Assembly (NCBI GenBank): GCA_024231855.1
Contig: JAAEQD010000178.1
Coordinates: 1 to 64,000 of the forward strand
Length of the DNA stretch: 64,000 nucleotides
Source of the DNA: Candidatus Zixiibacteriota bacterium
GTDB taxonomy: Bacteria; Zixibacteria; MSB-5A5; UBA10806; 4484-95
Direction: 5' to 3'
How positions within the stretch are numbered: the first letter of the stretch is position 1; each line of letters begins with the position of its first letter. Below are positions 26,900 through 36,039 of the stretch, piece after piece. The notes beneath the pieces are model-generated. The model did no database searches. It was not told the origin of the DNA and saw only the letters and a list, made by a program, of their open reading frames with translations. Both the position numbers and the translations under genes were made by a program.

Positions 26900-27607
26900 A
26901 TGGCACCCGGTAAAAATATTTGCCTTACAGTTGATGATGGGCCAACGAGGTTTACTCGGGAAATAGTCGCCTTCCTTAAGGACAGAAATATTCCCGCGAT
27001 AATGTTTTTCACCGGGGAAAATATTTATAAAAATTATGAGGTCGCGTGTAACGCTATAAAAAACGGTTTTATAATCGGAAATCATTCATATTCACATAAA
27101 CGTTTTTCATCGATACCAATTGAAACGGCTATAGATGATATTATTAAATGCGAAAACGCCATAGAAGATATATATGGAAATACCAAAATTGAACGGCGAT
27201 CAAAGTTGTTCAGATTTCCCTTTGGGGACAAGGGCTACAAATGGACCAGACTAAATGTGCTGTTTAAAAATTTAAAAAGTAAATATAGAATTTTACAAAA
27301 CGCTTTAAATGAAATGAAATTTGAAAAATTGCCAATAAGCAATCTACAATCAAACTTCTATTATAACCGGCTCTTATATGATATAGATTTGTTTTGGACT
27401 TTTGATTCCAATGATTGGCAACTCAGAAAAAATAAGAATTTCACTACTAATGATTTAGATAATCACCTTCAGAAGCTTCATACCCGGCCCAATAACGAAA
27501 TACTTTTAATGCATGATCGAAATGACACACCTGAATCTTTTTTCTATGTAATCGATAAGCTTATTGGCGAGGATTTTAACTTTTATATGCCTGGTGAGGG
27601 TAATTAA
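26900..27607 (+). CDS. polysaccharide deacetylase (NodB-like)
   Basis: A 235-residue carbohydrate esterase family 4 type deacetylase. Motif 1 TVDDG holds Asp12-Asp13, and motif 2 G-N-H-S-Y-S-H gives the metal ligands His62 and His66. Motif 3 R-F-P-F-G-D is at 105-110, a W-T-F-D-S-N-D-W block is near 170, and motif 5 is L-M-H-D near 210. Such enzymes remove acetyl groups from N-acetylglucosamine residues. No signal peptide is visible, so it may act on the cytoplasmic product or on a lipid-linked oligosaccharide, as NodB does. It starts 5 bases after the glycosyltransferase stop, forming a two-gene operon. Confidence 0.85.
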   Translation: MAPGKNICLTVDDGPTRFTREIVAFLKDRNIPAIMFFTGENIYKNYEVACNAIKNGFIIGNHSYSHKRFSSIPIETAIDDIIKCENAIEDIYGNTKIERRSKLFRFPFGDKGYKWTRLNVLFKNLKSKYRILQNALNEMKFEKLPISNLQSNFYYNRLLYDIDLFWTFDSNDWQLRKNKNFTTNDLDNHLQKLHTRPNNEILLMHDRNDTPESFFYVIDKLIGEDFNFYMPGEGN

Positions 27608-27611
27608 GTCC

Positions 27612-27646
27612 TCGTAGGTCAGGAACCCTGCGCCCTTGGTCTACGA
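27612..27646. repeat. stem-loop between convergent genes
   Basis: TCGTAG (27612-27617) pairs with CTACGA (27641-27646). It fills the 48-bp gap between the convergent deacetylase and mutS genes. No T run follows on either side, so a terminator role is only possible, not shown. Confidence 0.3.
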
Positions 27647-27655
27647 CTGGCTAGG

Positions 27656-30265
27656 CTACAGTTCGTCCTTCAAATCCTGCAGAATTTTCAAGGCTTCGAT
27701 TGGGGTTAGGTTATCTATCTCCAGCTTCTTCAGTTTCTCGGCGATTTTCGATTCTTGAGGAGAGAACAACGATATCTGATATGAGTCGACATCGGGCTTT
27801 GCCTGTTTCATTTTCTTGCGGACGTTTTCGGCCGGTTGTTTGGCCTCGAGCTGCTCCAGAATTTTCTTGGCGCGGTTAATTACTTGCTTCGGTAAGCCCG
27901 CTAAGCGGGCTACCTCGATGCCGTACGAGTCATCACATCCACCGGGCACTATCTTCCTGAGGAATATTATCTTATCTCGTGTTTCTTTAACCGCTACTTG
28001 AAGATTATTTATGCCCGGATACAGACTTGCCATCTCGGTTAGCTCATGATAATGAGTGGCAAACAACGTTCTTGAGGCGATCTTGGGATTCTCGCTTAGA
28101 TGTTCGGTCACAGCCCAGGCTAATGATAAGCCATCGTAGGTTGATGTACCCCGGCCAAGTTCATCGAATAGAACCAGGCTTTTATCTGAGGCGTTGTTGA
28201 TAATGTTGGCGGTTTCGCTCATCTCCACCATAAAGGTGGACTGCCCCTCGGCCAGCCTGTCGGCGGCGCCGACTCGGGTAAAGACGCGATCGATAATCGA
28301 GATCGTAGCAGCATCGGCGGGCACGAATCCGCCCATCTGAGCCATGATTGCGATCAAGCCGACCTGGCGAAGGTATGTCGATTTGCCGGCCATGTTGGGA
28401 CCGGTGATTATTTGGATTCGTTTATCATCGATATTGATAAGTGTGTCGTTAGGGACGAATTCTCCCGGTGGAAGAGATTTCTCAACCATCGGGTGGCGGC
28501 CGGCTTTGATATCGATAACACCGGATTTATTTGATTGATCATCATGAGAAATCATTTTAGGTAAAGCGTAGCCATTAAGACGGGCCACTGTCGCCAATGA
28601 TTGGAAATAATCGATATCGGCAATCGCCGTCGCCGTCGCGAGTATCCGAGGAGACAGACTTTTGATCTTGCCTTTGAGTTCGATAAACAGCTCGGCCTCA
28701 AGAAGGTTGATCTTCTCCTCGGCCTTAAGGATCAACTCCTCTTTATCCTTCATCTCTTCGGTTATATAGCGTTCGGCATTGACCAGTGTCTGTTTGCGTA
28801 TATACTCATCCGGGGCTTTTTTCGCCTGGGCTTTTGATATCTCGATATAATAGCCGAACACCTTATTGAAACCGACTTTCAAAGTCGGGATACCGGTACG
28901 CTCCCGTTCTTTAGCCTGCAGGTTTTTTATATACAATCGGGCATCGGCAATGCCTTCTTTCATATGATCGAGCTGCTCGGAATAGCCGCGTTTGAAAATA
29001 CGGCCATCGAGATAAGAAACAGGTGGATTTTCTACTAAAGCTATTTCCAATTCGGGCAGGATATCGGCAAAGTCATCCAGGCCGGTTGCCAAATCACCTA
29101 TTGTCCCCGCGTACCCTGCTAGCCTTTGCTTTAGGTTGGCGATAGCTTTAAACGATTCTCTCAAGGCCAATAGATCCCTGGGCGTCGCTCGCCCGGCCAC
29201 GAACCTCGACAGAATGCGTTCGATATCCTTGATCTCCCGAAGTATCTCGATAATATCATCACTGAAGGTTCGGTCGTTGTAGAAATCTTTAACATGAGTT
29301 TGACGCTTGATTATTCTTTCCAAATCGGTCAATGGCGATACTATCCGTCGGCGTAGAATACGTTTGCCCATCGGAGTGCGGCATTTGTTCAGTAGCCAGA
29401 GAAGTGAAAACTCGCGGCTTCCCGATGAGCATTCCAGAAGCTCGAGATTGGCGATAGTCGCCGAATCGAGGTACATCTCCCGGCTGCCGGAGGCGCGTAT
29501 CATCGTCCTGATATGATCCGCCTGGCCCTTTTTCAGCTTCTTCACATAGTCAAGCAGAGCGCCGGCCGCACCGATAGCCAGAGCCATATCCGATACACCA
29601 AAGCCATCCAGCGAGGCCGTGCCGAAATGGGCTTTGAGATTATCCCGGGCGAAATCGGCCTCATACCGGAATTCCTCGGTGCTCCAGACCGGCGTATTGT
29701 TGTGTTTTAGGATATTCGCTATTTGGGCGTTATCATTATCCGGTAAAAGAATTTCCGAGGGCATGAAGCGATCCAGAGTTAATTTGAGCTGTGACAATGG
29801 CACCTGGTCGAGTATGAATTCGCCGGTGGTGTAATCCAGAAGCGCCAGGCCGGCGGTTTTGTCATCGGTATGTATTGAGGCGATAAAACTGGAGGCACCA
29901 TCATCCAATACACCATCAACAGTGATACTGCCCGGTGTTAAGACCTCAACCACATCGCGTTTGACCAGCCCCTGGGCCAGTTTGGGATCCTCGACCTGTT
30001 CGCAGACAGCCACCCCATAACCGGCTTTTAGTAATCCGGCCAGGTATTTTTCCGCCTGATGGTAAGGTACGCCGGCCAGGGGGATTTTGCCCGATTTGCC
30101 ATGATTGCGCGAGGTTAGCGTAATACCCAATGTCTCGGCCGCTATCTTGGCGTCATCGCCGAACATCTCATAGAAATCGCCCATCCTGAAAAATAGAATG
30201 CGGTCGGGGTATTGCTCCTTGATCTTGAGATACTGCTTGATCAATGGTGTGGTTTTATCTGCCAT
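27656..30265 (-). CDS. mutS: DNA mismatch repair protein MutS
   Basis: 869 residues, normal MutS1 length. The N-terminal mismatch-binding domain has the Phe-x-Glu motif (FYE at 31-33). Connector, core and clamp domains follow. The C-terminal ABC-type ATPase has Walker A GPNMAGKST, the signature region and Walker B LVLFDELGRGTSTYDG, then the H-loop ATHYHEL. It recognises mispairs and small loops and recruits MutL; mutL is not in this window. It is transcribed alone: its promoter side faces the zinc-ribbon/membrane cluster with a 157-bp gap, and its 3' end faces the convergent deacetylase gene. Confidence 0.97.
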   Translation of the reverse strand: MADKTTPLIKQYLKIKEQYPDRILFFRMGDFYEMFGDDAKIAAETLGITLTSRNHGKSGKIPLAGVPYHQAEKYLAGLLKAGYGVAVCEQVEDPKLAQGLVKRDVVEVLTPGSITVDGVLDDGASSFIASIHTDDKTAGLALLDYTTGEFILDQVPLSQLKLTLDRFMPSEILLPDNDNAQIANILKHNNTPVWSTEEFRYEADFARDNLKAHFGTASLDGFGVSDMALAIGAAGALLDYVKKLKKGQADHIRTMIRASGSREMYLDSATIANLELLECSSGSREFSLLWLLNKCRTPMGKRILRRRIVSPLTDLERIIKRQTHVKDFYNDRTFSDDIIEILREIKDIERILSRFVAGRATPRDLLALRESFKAIANLKQRLAGYAGTIGDLATGLDDFADILPELEIALVENPPVSYLDGRIFKRGYSEQLDHMKEGIADARLYIKNLQAKERERTGIPTLKVGFNKVFGYYIEISKAQAKKAPDEYIRKQTLVNAERYITEEMKDKEELILKAEEKINLLEAELFIELKGKIKSLSPRILATATAIADIDYFQSLATVARLNGYALPKMISHDDQSNKSGVIDIKAGRHPMVEKSLPPGEFVPNDTLINIDDKRIQIITGPNMAGKSTYLRQVGLIAIMAQMGGFVPADAATISIIDRVFTRVGAADRLAEGQSTFMVEMSETANIINNASDKSLVLFDELGRGTSTYDGLSLAWAVTEHLSENPKIASRTLFATHYHELTEMASLYPGINNLQVAVKETRDKIIFLRKIVPGGCDDSYGIEVARLAGLPKQVINRAKKILEQLEAKQPAENVRKKMKQAKPDVDSYQISLFSPQESKIAEKLKKLEIDNLTPIEALKILQDLKDEL

Positions 30266-30422
30266 TGATGTAAGTTAATAGAGTACCGATGGAAGGTCAA
30301 TAGATTAGTTAGAAATCGCGCCGGGAGCACAGGGGATTCTAGCAACGCGAATATAAAGAAACCAATCCCGAAAATACTCGGGGTGGGGCACCCTGCATAT
30401 TAAATATTACTTCAAATGATAC

Positions 30423-30923
30423 CTAACTGGATCTGATGAAATTGCGGATCATGATAAAAATTATGTCAACCCAGCTTCCAATTCGCGTAACTTCTTCCAG
30501 ATCAGAATTTTGTTTGCTTCTTTCAGAGATTTTTAACCTTGCCAGGGCTAATCTGGCCTTCTCGGATAACTCGTCATCTTCAGAAGTTGGCAAGATTTCC
30601 TGTATTGGTAACGCTTCTAATTCGTTCGGATCAAACCAGAACACCTGGCAACGTTTACAGATATCCAATGTCATCATTTTTTCATCAAATGATTTGCTGA
30701 TCTGCGACATTGTCTTGCCACAATGAGGGCATTGGCGGTTGCCAAAGACATCTAATTCCATCACCTTTTGCCAGATAGCCGTTATCATTCCGGGAGCGAC
30801 ATTGAGCCGCCTCAATACCCCCAGACCAACAGCTTGGCCTTTGCAGGATGGACAGGCATCGATAATACCATCGGAGGATTTCCGTTTTTTTAGTTGCCGG
30901 TTACAGTTCGGGCAGACTGGCAT
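30423..30923 (-). CDS. double zinc-ribbon protein (TFIIB-type)
   Basis: 166 residues. Two four-cysteine ribbons lie at Cys4/7/24/27 and Cys65/68/89/92, with the second of the zf-TFIIB type (R-Q-C-P-x-C...C-x-x-C-x-x-x-W-F-D). The rhomboid gene product at 31554-32702 has exactly the same eight cysteine positions, so the two share this N-terminal module. After residue 100 there is an acidic helical stretch and a short hydrophobic C-terminus (about 145-165) that might touch the membrane. It begins 5 bases after the membrane protein at 30929-31393. Probably a zinc-binding adaptor; function unknown. Confidence 0.78.
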   Translation of the reverse strand: MPVCPNCNRQLKKRKSSDGIIDACPSCKGQAVGLGVLRRLNVAPGMITAIWQKVMELDVFGNRQCPHCGKTMSQISKSFDEKMMTLDICKRCQVFWFDPNELEALPIQEILPTSEDDELSEKARLALARLKISERSKQNSDLEEVTRIGSWVDIIFIMIRNFIRSS

Positions 30924-30928
30924 GGCAT

Positions 30929-31393
30929 TTATGTTTCCTGTTTAGATTTTATTTTTTCGTGGTACATCCAATTATAGTAATTGCTTATTTGAAATGTAAA
31001 GAATGGCCAGGAAAGCCAGTAACACAGGCGTAAAAAACTAGGTTGTCTATTCATCCCATATTTTTCCAACGAGAATACTGCTAAAAATCCAATAGTACTG
31101 ATAATTAATGCTATATGGAAATTTCTAAAAATAACATATTGAAATTTCCCGAGTATCTCCCATTTGTCCCAATTTGCTTTTGAATCATTAAATCTATCAT
31201 TTAATCTTTTTAAACGCCATCTGCCTAAAAAAAGCAATAGAACGCTTAATCCAATAAAAAATAGGCAGATAAAAAAAGGATATTCGAATAAAATGTTTTT
31301 CCCTCCAATTAGCAGATAATCAGCGGTACTGCACAATAGAAATGAAATCAGAATAGTGATTAATGGAATTACCTGGTATTTCAGTTCTTTCAT
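30929..31393 (-). CDS. four-helix membrane protein of unknown function, subfamily A
   Basis: 154 residues with four predicted membrane helices. The central cytoplasmic-looking loop has the motif S-K-A-N-W-D-K-W-E-I-L-G-K-F-Q-Y-V-I-F-R. It is clearly paralogous to 33227-33691 (shared MKEVKY/MKELKY start, KYGMNRQPS and ISNYxxWMYH end). It is more distantly related to 32709-33167 and 33753-34211, which share the W-x-x-W-E-x-x-G core. Start chosen at the ATG at 31393, which has GGAG 7 bases upstream and matches its paralogue; a second ATG at 31408 is less likely. Part of the zinc-ribbon/rhomboid locus. Confidence 0.75.
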   Translation of the reverse strand: MKELKYQVIPLITILISFLLCSTADYLLIGGKNILFEYPFFICLFFIGLSVLLLFLGRWRLKRLNDRFNDSKANWDKWEILGKFQYVIFRNFHIALIISTIGFLAVFSLEKYGMNRQPSFLRLCYWLSWPFFTFQISNYYNWMYHEKIKSKQET

Positions 31394-31553
31394 TGTGATC
31401 TCCTTCATTTGTGCCAGATCTAAGTATAATATACCTTAAACAGGTTCAATATTCAACGTTTATTGACAATGAATTTACGTAAATAAATATGCGGCAGGTG
31501 GCCGATCCCTGCCCCTTGCTGATCTGGAAGGCTTAGGGTGGCTATTTTTTAAA

Positions 31554-32702
31554 TTATCGAACATCCGGCAAATTCTGGTTCGCCAGGGTTGAATCTTTCT
31601 GCTTATTACGATGTTTTACGTATAATCCCGCACCTAGTCCGACTATCAGTCCACCAATGTGACCAAGGGCCGAGACATAACCGGTACCTTTCAGTTGTTC
31701 AATTAAGTATTCTATCTGTAAGATGGCATATAACAAGAAGAAGTATTTAACGGAGATATTAATCCAGTGAAAATAGAAATATAATGAAAGAACAATTTTG
31801 AACTTCTTTTTGGGGAAAAGTACCGTATAAAAAGCCATCAAACCAAATATGCCGGCGCTGGCGCCAATAACCGGTATATCAGGTCGATTTGTGAATATGC
31901 CATGCAGTATCGTCCCTCCAATATGAGAGCCCAGAAGTAGGACTATGAATTTGGCGCGACCTATCAAGTCCTCGACATTATCGCCAAATACGATGTAGAA
32001 ATAGAGGTTCCCTATTAAGTGCCAGAGGTCGGCGTGAAGCATAAGCGATGTTATAATTGTCAAACCGCTATATCTGTACCATTGAGAAGGTATAAAACCA
32101 AAGGTATACGCTACACTTTTTAGATCGATTAAAGAGACAAGAAATACTAACGCGATCACAGCCGCCGAAATCCAAACCAATAGAGGTAATTTACTTAACT
32201 CATAATCACCCGATTCTATCGGGAACCCGATTATTCCCAGGATATACTCCCACCAGGTATCCGGCGGATCAGTATAACTATCACCGTGAAGCTCGCTATG
32301 ATGTTTTCTTAAACCGGTGATCTCAGGTCTGGGATCATTTTTCGCGGATTTGTTCGCCGATTCTGGGGGTTCAGGCTTAAACCATGACAGTTTTTTATAT
32401 TCCCGGTGATCGATCCAGATTAGGCGGCATTCCCGGCAATAGTCTATTTTTAATGATTTGTTTTTCAGGCTAATTTTATCCGAGGACATCGATGTATTAC
32501 ATTGAGGGCATTGTCGGCCGTTTGATTTGTCAGATTCATTGGCTTCACGCCGGATATTGAGTAAAAATTCTTCAGGCATATTTTGCTTTTTAAGAACATC
32601 CAGGCCGATAGCCCGACCTCGGCATTTACCGCAGGCAAAGGCGTAACCGCCATCAACTTTTTCGCGGTTTAAAGAACGCGTGCATTTTGGGCAAACCGGC
32701 AT
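31554..32702 (-). CDS. rhomboid-family intramembrane protease with N-terminal double zinc ribbon
   Basis: 382 residues. The N-terminal 100 residues hold two four-cysteine ribbons (Cys4/7/24/27 and Cys65/68/89/92). A linker follows, then six membrane helices from about 175 on. The rhomboid signature is complete: N232 in H-L-I-G-N-L, the catalytic Ser282 in G-A-S-A-G, and His348 in A-L-G-H-I-G-G. Rhomboids cut membrane proteins within or next to their membrane helix. The zinc ribbons would face the cytoplasm and could recruit substrates or partners. The four small membrane proteins encoded beside it are candidate substrates or partners; this is inference from context. Confidence 0.88.
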   Translation of the reverse strand: MPVCPKCTRSLNREKVDGGYAFACGKCRGRAIGLDVLKKQNMPEEFLLNIRREANESDKSNGRQCPQCNTSMSSDKISLKNKSLKIDYCRECRLIWIDHREYKKLSWFKPEPPESANKSAKNDPRPEITGLRKHHSELHGDSYTDPPDTWWEYILGIIGFPIESGDYELSKLPLLVWISAAVIALVFLVSLIDLKSVAYTFGFIPSQWYRYSGLTIITSLMLHADLWHLIGNLYFYIVFGDNVEDLIGRAKFIVLLLGSHIGGTILHGIFTNRPDIPVIGASAGIFGLMAFYTVLFPKKKFKIVLSLYFYFHWINISVKYFFLLYAILQIEYLIEQLKGTGYVSALGHIGGLIVGLGAGLYVKHRNKQKDSTLANQNLPDVR

Positions 32703-32708
32703 AACAGG

Positions 32709-33167
32709 CTATCTTTGAGGCTCGGTTTTTTTCTGCTGATGGAATTGCCAGAGATAATTGTTACTAATAAGTGAGCATGAAAACATCGTATATACTGAAA
32801 TACATATAACTTCTATGAGAATCTTATTATCATAAAAGTAATTAATCGCTTTTGCAACAAAATAAGATACAATTAACGCAATAATAGTCTGAAAAAATAC
32901 CCTATAAGTAATAAATCTTCTCTTTCCGAGAATTTCCCATTTACCCCATTTAATTTTTGATTTATTGTATGCGCCAGCAGTTCTATTTTTAAAAAGATTA
33001 AATAAATAGTAATATATGGGACTCACAAGAAGCATTCCAACCAGACATCCAAGGAAGGTAGATAATTTAAAAGTCTGACCATCGTCAACAGAAAGATTGA
33101 AAGCCACAGGTAATAAAAATACCGGCATGAAAGCCAAGGCAATCCAGATGTATTTTTTATCTTCCAT
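32709..33167 (-). CDS. four-helix membrane protein of unknown function, subfamily B
   Basis: 152 residues, about four membrane helices, with the loop motif S-K-I-K-W-G-K-W-E-I-L-G-K-R-R-F-I-T-Y-R. Closest relative is 33753-34211 (shared start with KK-x-I-W-I-A-L-A-F-M-P-V-F-L-L-P and end with QQKK). It ends 6 bases before the zinc-ribbon rhomboid gene, so the two are co-transcribed. A GAGAAG ribosome site precedes the ATG. Function unknown. Confidence 0.72.
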   Translation of the reverse strand: MEDKKYIWIALAFMPVFLLPVAFNLSVDDGQTFKLSTFLGCLVGMLLVSPIYYYLFNLFKNRTAGAYNKSKIKWGKWEILGKRRFITYRVFFQTIIALIVSYFVAKAINYFYDNKILIEVICISVYTMFSCSLISNNYLWQFHQQKKTEPQR

Positions 33168-33226
33168 TTTAGCTTCTCAAGTTATGCCATAAGCGTTTTA
33201 TTGGCTCTAACATTTTGGATTAATAG

Positions 33227-33691
33227 TTAAGTTTCTGATTTTGATTTTGCCTTTTTGTGGTACATCCATTTGAAATAGTTGGATATTTGCAAATGCTGGA
33301 ATGGCAAAATTAAAATATAACTCAAGGATGCAATACTTGGCTGTCTATTCATTCCATAATGGTCAAACGAGAACACTGCAATAAATCCAACTACTGCAAT
33401 TATTAAGGCTATATAAATGTTTCTAAAAACAATATATTGAAATTTGCCCCGTTTTTCCCATGTATCCCAATCAGCTTTTGAATCACTAGGCCCATCATTA
33501 AGATTTTTTAAATGCCATCTAGCGACAAAAAACAATATCACGCTATACCCAATAAAGAATAGGAAAACATAAATGATATGATCAAATAAATTATAGTTAC
33601 TTCCCAAAAACAACATATCTACTATATTTCCAAGTACTAATACGATTAGAATAGTGATTAAAGGTATTGCTAAATACTTTACTTCCTTCAT
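33227..33691 (-). CDS. four-helix membrane protein of unknown function, subfamily A
   Basis: 154 residues, four membrane helices, loop motif S-K-A-D-W-D-T-W-E-K-R-G-K-F-Q-Y-I-V-F-R. Paralogue of 30929-31393, sharing the start, the Y-G-M-N-R-Q-P-S block and the ISNY...WMYHKK end. It lies between the two subfamily B copies (59 and 61 bp gaps). No known family is recognised. Confidence 0.72.
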   Translation of the reverse strand: MKEVKYLAIPLITILIVLVLGNIVDMLFLGSNYNLFDHIIYVFLFFIGYSVILFFVARWHLKNLNDGPSDSKADWDTWEKRGKFQYIVFRNIYIALIIAVVGFIAVFSFDHYGMNRQPSIASLSYILILPFQHLQISNYFKWMYHKKAKSKSET

Positions 33692-33752
33692 AATAACTTT
33701 CCCATATTATGCCTATCTGGCGCTACTTGTTTGCGTATTTTAACATGGTTTT

Positions 33753-34211
33753 TTATAACTGAGATTCCGCTTTTTTCTGCTGATGGATATTCCAGAAACG
33801 ATTGTAAAGAATTAGAGTTATCGAGAAACCTAAATACATCGTAAGAAATACTACCAACAGGCGATTATCTTTTATATAGAGGTAATTTATCGCTTCGATT
33901 ACAACATAGGAAATGATTAAAGCCAGTATTGTATGAGAGATTAGCCTATAGGCTATAAATTTTCTCCATCCGAGCTTCTCCCATTTGCCCCAATCTATTT
34001 TTGCTTTAACGTAAAAATCAGCCGCTTTATTTTGAATATAATTGAAAACTAAAAAGTATAGAGGACTGATTATAAGTATAAATCCCAGATGTTTAATGAT
34101 GGTAATTAAGTTAATATTGTCAACTCCATCACCAAAATGAATAATTGTTCCGGGTAATAAGAATACCGGCATGAATGCCAGGGCAATCCAAATGAGTTTT
34201 TTACTTTCCAT
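33753..34211 (-). CDS. four-helix membrane protein of unknown function, subfamily B
   Basis: 152 residues from the ATG at 34211, which has GGAG 6 bases upstream and matches the start of its paralogue 32709-33167; the frame also has an ATG at 34223. About four membrane helices and the loop motif A-K-I-D-W-G-K-W-E-K-L-G-W-R-K-F-I-A-Y-R. It is the first gene of the row. Its upstream region (34224-34392) resembles the region 31409-31553 in front of the last membrane protein, which indicates duplication of a block that included the promoter region. Confidence 0.72.
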   Translation of the reverse strand: MESKKLIWIALAFMPVFLLPGTIIHFGDGVDNINLITIIKHLGFILIISPLYFLVFNYIQNKAADFYVKAKIDWGKWEKLGWRKFIAYRLISHTILALIISYVVIEAINYLYIKDNRLLVVFLTMYLGFSITLILYNRFWNIHQQKKAESQL

Positions 34212-34392
34212 TTCGATCTCCATTAATTGAGTCAGATCTAACTAAAGTATATAAGAAACAGCCAATTTATTCAACAGTTATTGATATGAAATGCGTGTAA
34301 ATAATAAACGCGGCAGGAGCTTGTCCCCTACCGCGTGTTGACCAAAATGGCCTGTAGGATGGTTTTATTTTCTAAGCCGTCGCAATGCCCGG

Positions 34393-36039
34393 CTAATCCA
34401 GATAGCCCGCGTCAGCTATCGATTTAATCTTCTGGCTCCAGTTCAGCCGCTGCACGACATTAACTTGCGGTGTGCCGGGCGGTAGGTTGGCCGGGTCGAG
34501 CAGATCGGGATCGAACGCCCAGTCACGATTTGGCGGTTTGTAATAGCTGCCGCTCCATTCGCCATCGCTTTGCCTGGCGTACCAGAGATCGACCGCCGAA
34601 CCGCGCCAGGTGAAATTAACATTTTTCCAGTTTTCTAAAAACCTGGGTAAGTTTTCAAAGCCGCCGCTATAATTGTTCCCCGTCGATTCGGTATTGCCGG
34701 TCATATAGCTGGCGTTTACCTGGGTTTCGCTGGCCATACGATCATCTCTTGATCCGCCGCTGTTGGCGTCATCCCAGTTGTTTGACAAGATAGTCAGGGC
34801 ATCAGTCATGAGCGCAGCCGGTTTCTTGTTAACGGTATTGTAATCACCAACGGTGTAAAGTGGATTGTCAGTGGCTATCGTTAACGCCGAATTCAACTGT
34901 TCACCATCAACCAATCTCAAAGCGCTGACGTAAGAATCGTTATGAGGCTGTGATGAGTATAATATACCGTTCGATGGGAAATACGCCGATGAATTCAATC
35001 TGTCAATATTGAGATCGATGGAGTATACCGTTTTGCCCTCTCGCGCGTCATAAAACGAGTCGGTCGAAAGCACGCCCTCGGCGATTAGATTACCGGTTAC
35101 GTTTACCCATGTTCCGGCGGCATCGTAATAAGCGTTACCATCGACAATCTTTAATCCGGCTTGATTTTCGAAACTGTCAGGATTGCCATCGCCCCGATCT
35201 ATAAGATTGGTCACCGGACCATCGGTGACCACCGGCATATAGAGCTCGGTGATACCATGACTGCCATCCTCGACAGTGCCGTCCCAGCGTGCCAGAGATT
35301 CGTTAACCCAATCGGGATCATCGGAATCGAGAAACGTATTATCGGCGTTTTTCATAGTTTGATAGTTACCATCAGAATCCCTGATCCAAACATCATTACT
35401 CGATGTACCCATGCCGGATCCTGATTTACGGCCATGATTAATCAGACCGGCGGCGGTCATATATGAATCGATATAAAGGTCAGATCCGGCTTGAACATAT
35501 ATATCTTTATTAGCGTGAACACGTCCCCCCAGAGTCATATCCGGTCCCGGCGCGATTTCCAAATCATATTCATAAAATACGGCGAACTGAAAAACCGGAA
35601 TAAGCGCGTCGGCCAGTTCCATTTTGAGTTCAACGCCGGTGGCACTGCTGTTATCGACGCCAAATGAATTGATCGTAAATGTTTTCACCAAGCCGTAAAG
35701 GCCCTTATACGCGCCGGCATCAAGTTGTGTATTTTGCGCGGGACCATTATCGGCCACATCATAAACATAAGTATAGTGCATTTCCGTGGTAGAATCCGAT
35801 GGCAACGGATCAGGTGCCTCGCCGGTGGTCTGGAAGCTGGTGGTTATGGAAGCCGCGGCCTTTTCCAGGCCCGATTCGGCGGCATAGAAAGCCCCGGTTG
35901 CCCGACTCTCGTTGTCCGCTATTTGCATGTCATTATTAGATGTCGTTATAGAGGCAATACCGATTAATGACAACATGAAAAGGATCGACAGGCAAACGAG
36001 TAATACGATGCCTGATTCATTGTTTGTTTTATTTAACAT
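34393..36039 (-). CDS. PilX-like type IV pilus assembly protein
   Basis: 548 residues. The N-terminus has a short basic leader, one hydrophobic helix (IVLLVCLSILFMLSLIGIA) and then a conserved A-x-x-A-E-S-G-L-E-K-A block. That block is the PilX N-terminal signature of minor-pilin-like assembly factors. The remainder (about 60-548) is a large exported beta-rich domain with many Asp/Asn/Gly residues and no recognised family, much larger than classical PilX (about 200 residues). Start set at the ATG at 36039 because the GGGGA ribosome site lies 7 bases upstream; the ATG at 36045 directly abuts that site. No other pilus gene is near. A perfect 18-bp palindrome lies about 180 bases upstream. Confidence 0.75.
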   Translation of the reverse strand: MLNKTNNESGIVLLVCLSILFMLSLIGIASITTSNNDMQIADNESRATGAFYAAESGLEKAAASITTSFQTTGEAPDPLPSDSTTEMHYTYVYDVADNGPAQNTQLDAGAYKGLYGLVKTFTINSFGVDNSSATGVELKMELADALIPVFQFAVFYEYDLEIAPGPDMTLGGRVHANKDIYVQAGSDLYIDSYMTAAGLINHGRKSGSGMGTSSNDVWIRDSDGNYQTMKNADNTFLDSDDPDWVNESLARWDGTVEDGSHGITELYMPVVTDGPVTNLIDRGDGNPDSFENQAGLKIVDGNAYYDAAGTWVNVTGNLIAEGVLSTDSFYDAREGKTVYSIDLNIDRLNSSAYFPSNGILYSSQPHNDSYVSALRLVDGEQLNSALTIATDNPLYTVGDYNTVNKKPAALMTDALTILSNNWDDANSGGSRDDRMASETQVNASYMTGNTESTGNNYSGGFENLPRFLENWKNVNFTWRGSAVDLWYARQSDGEWSGSYYKPPNRDWAFDPDLLDPANLPPGTPQVNVVQRLNWSQKIKSIADAGYLD

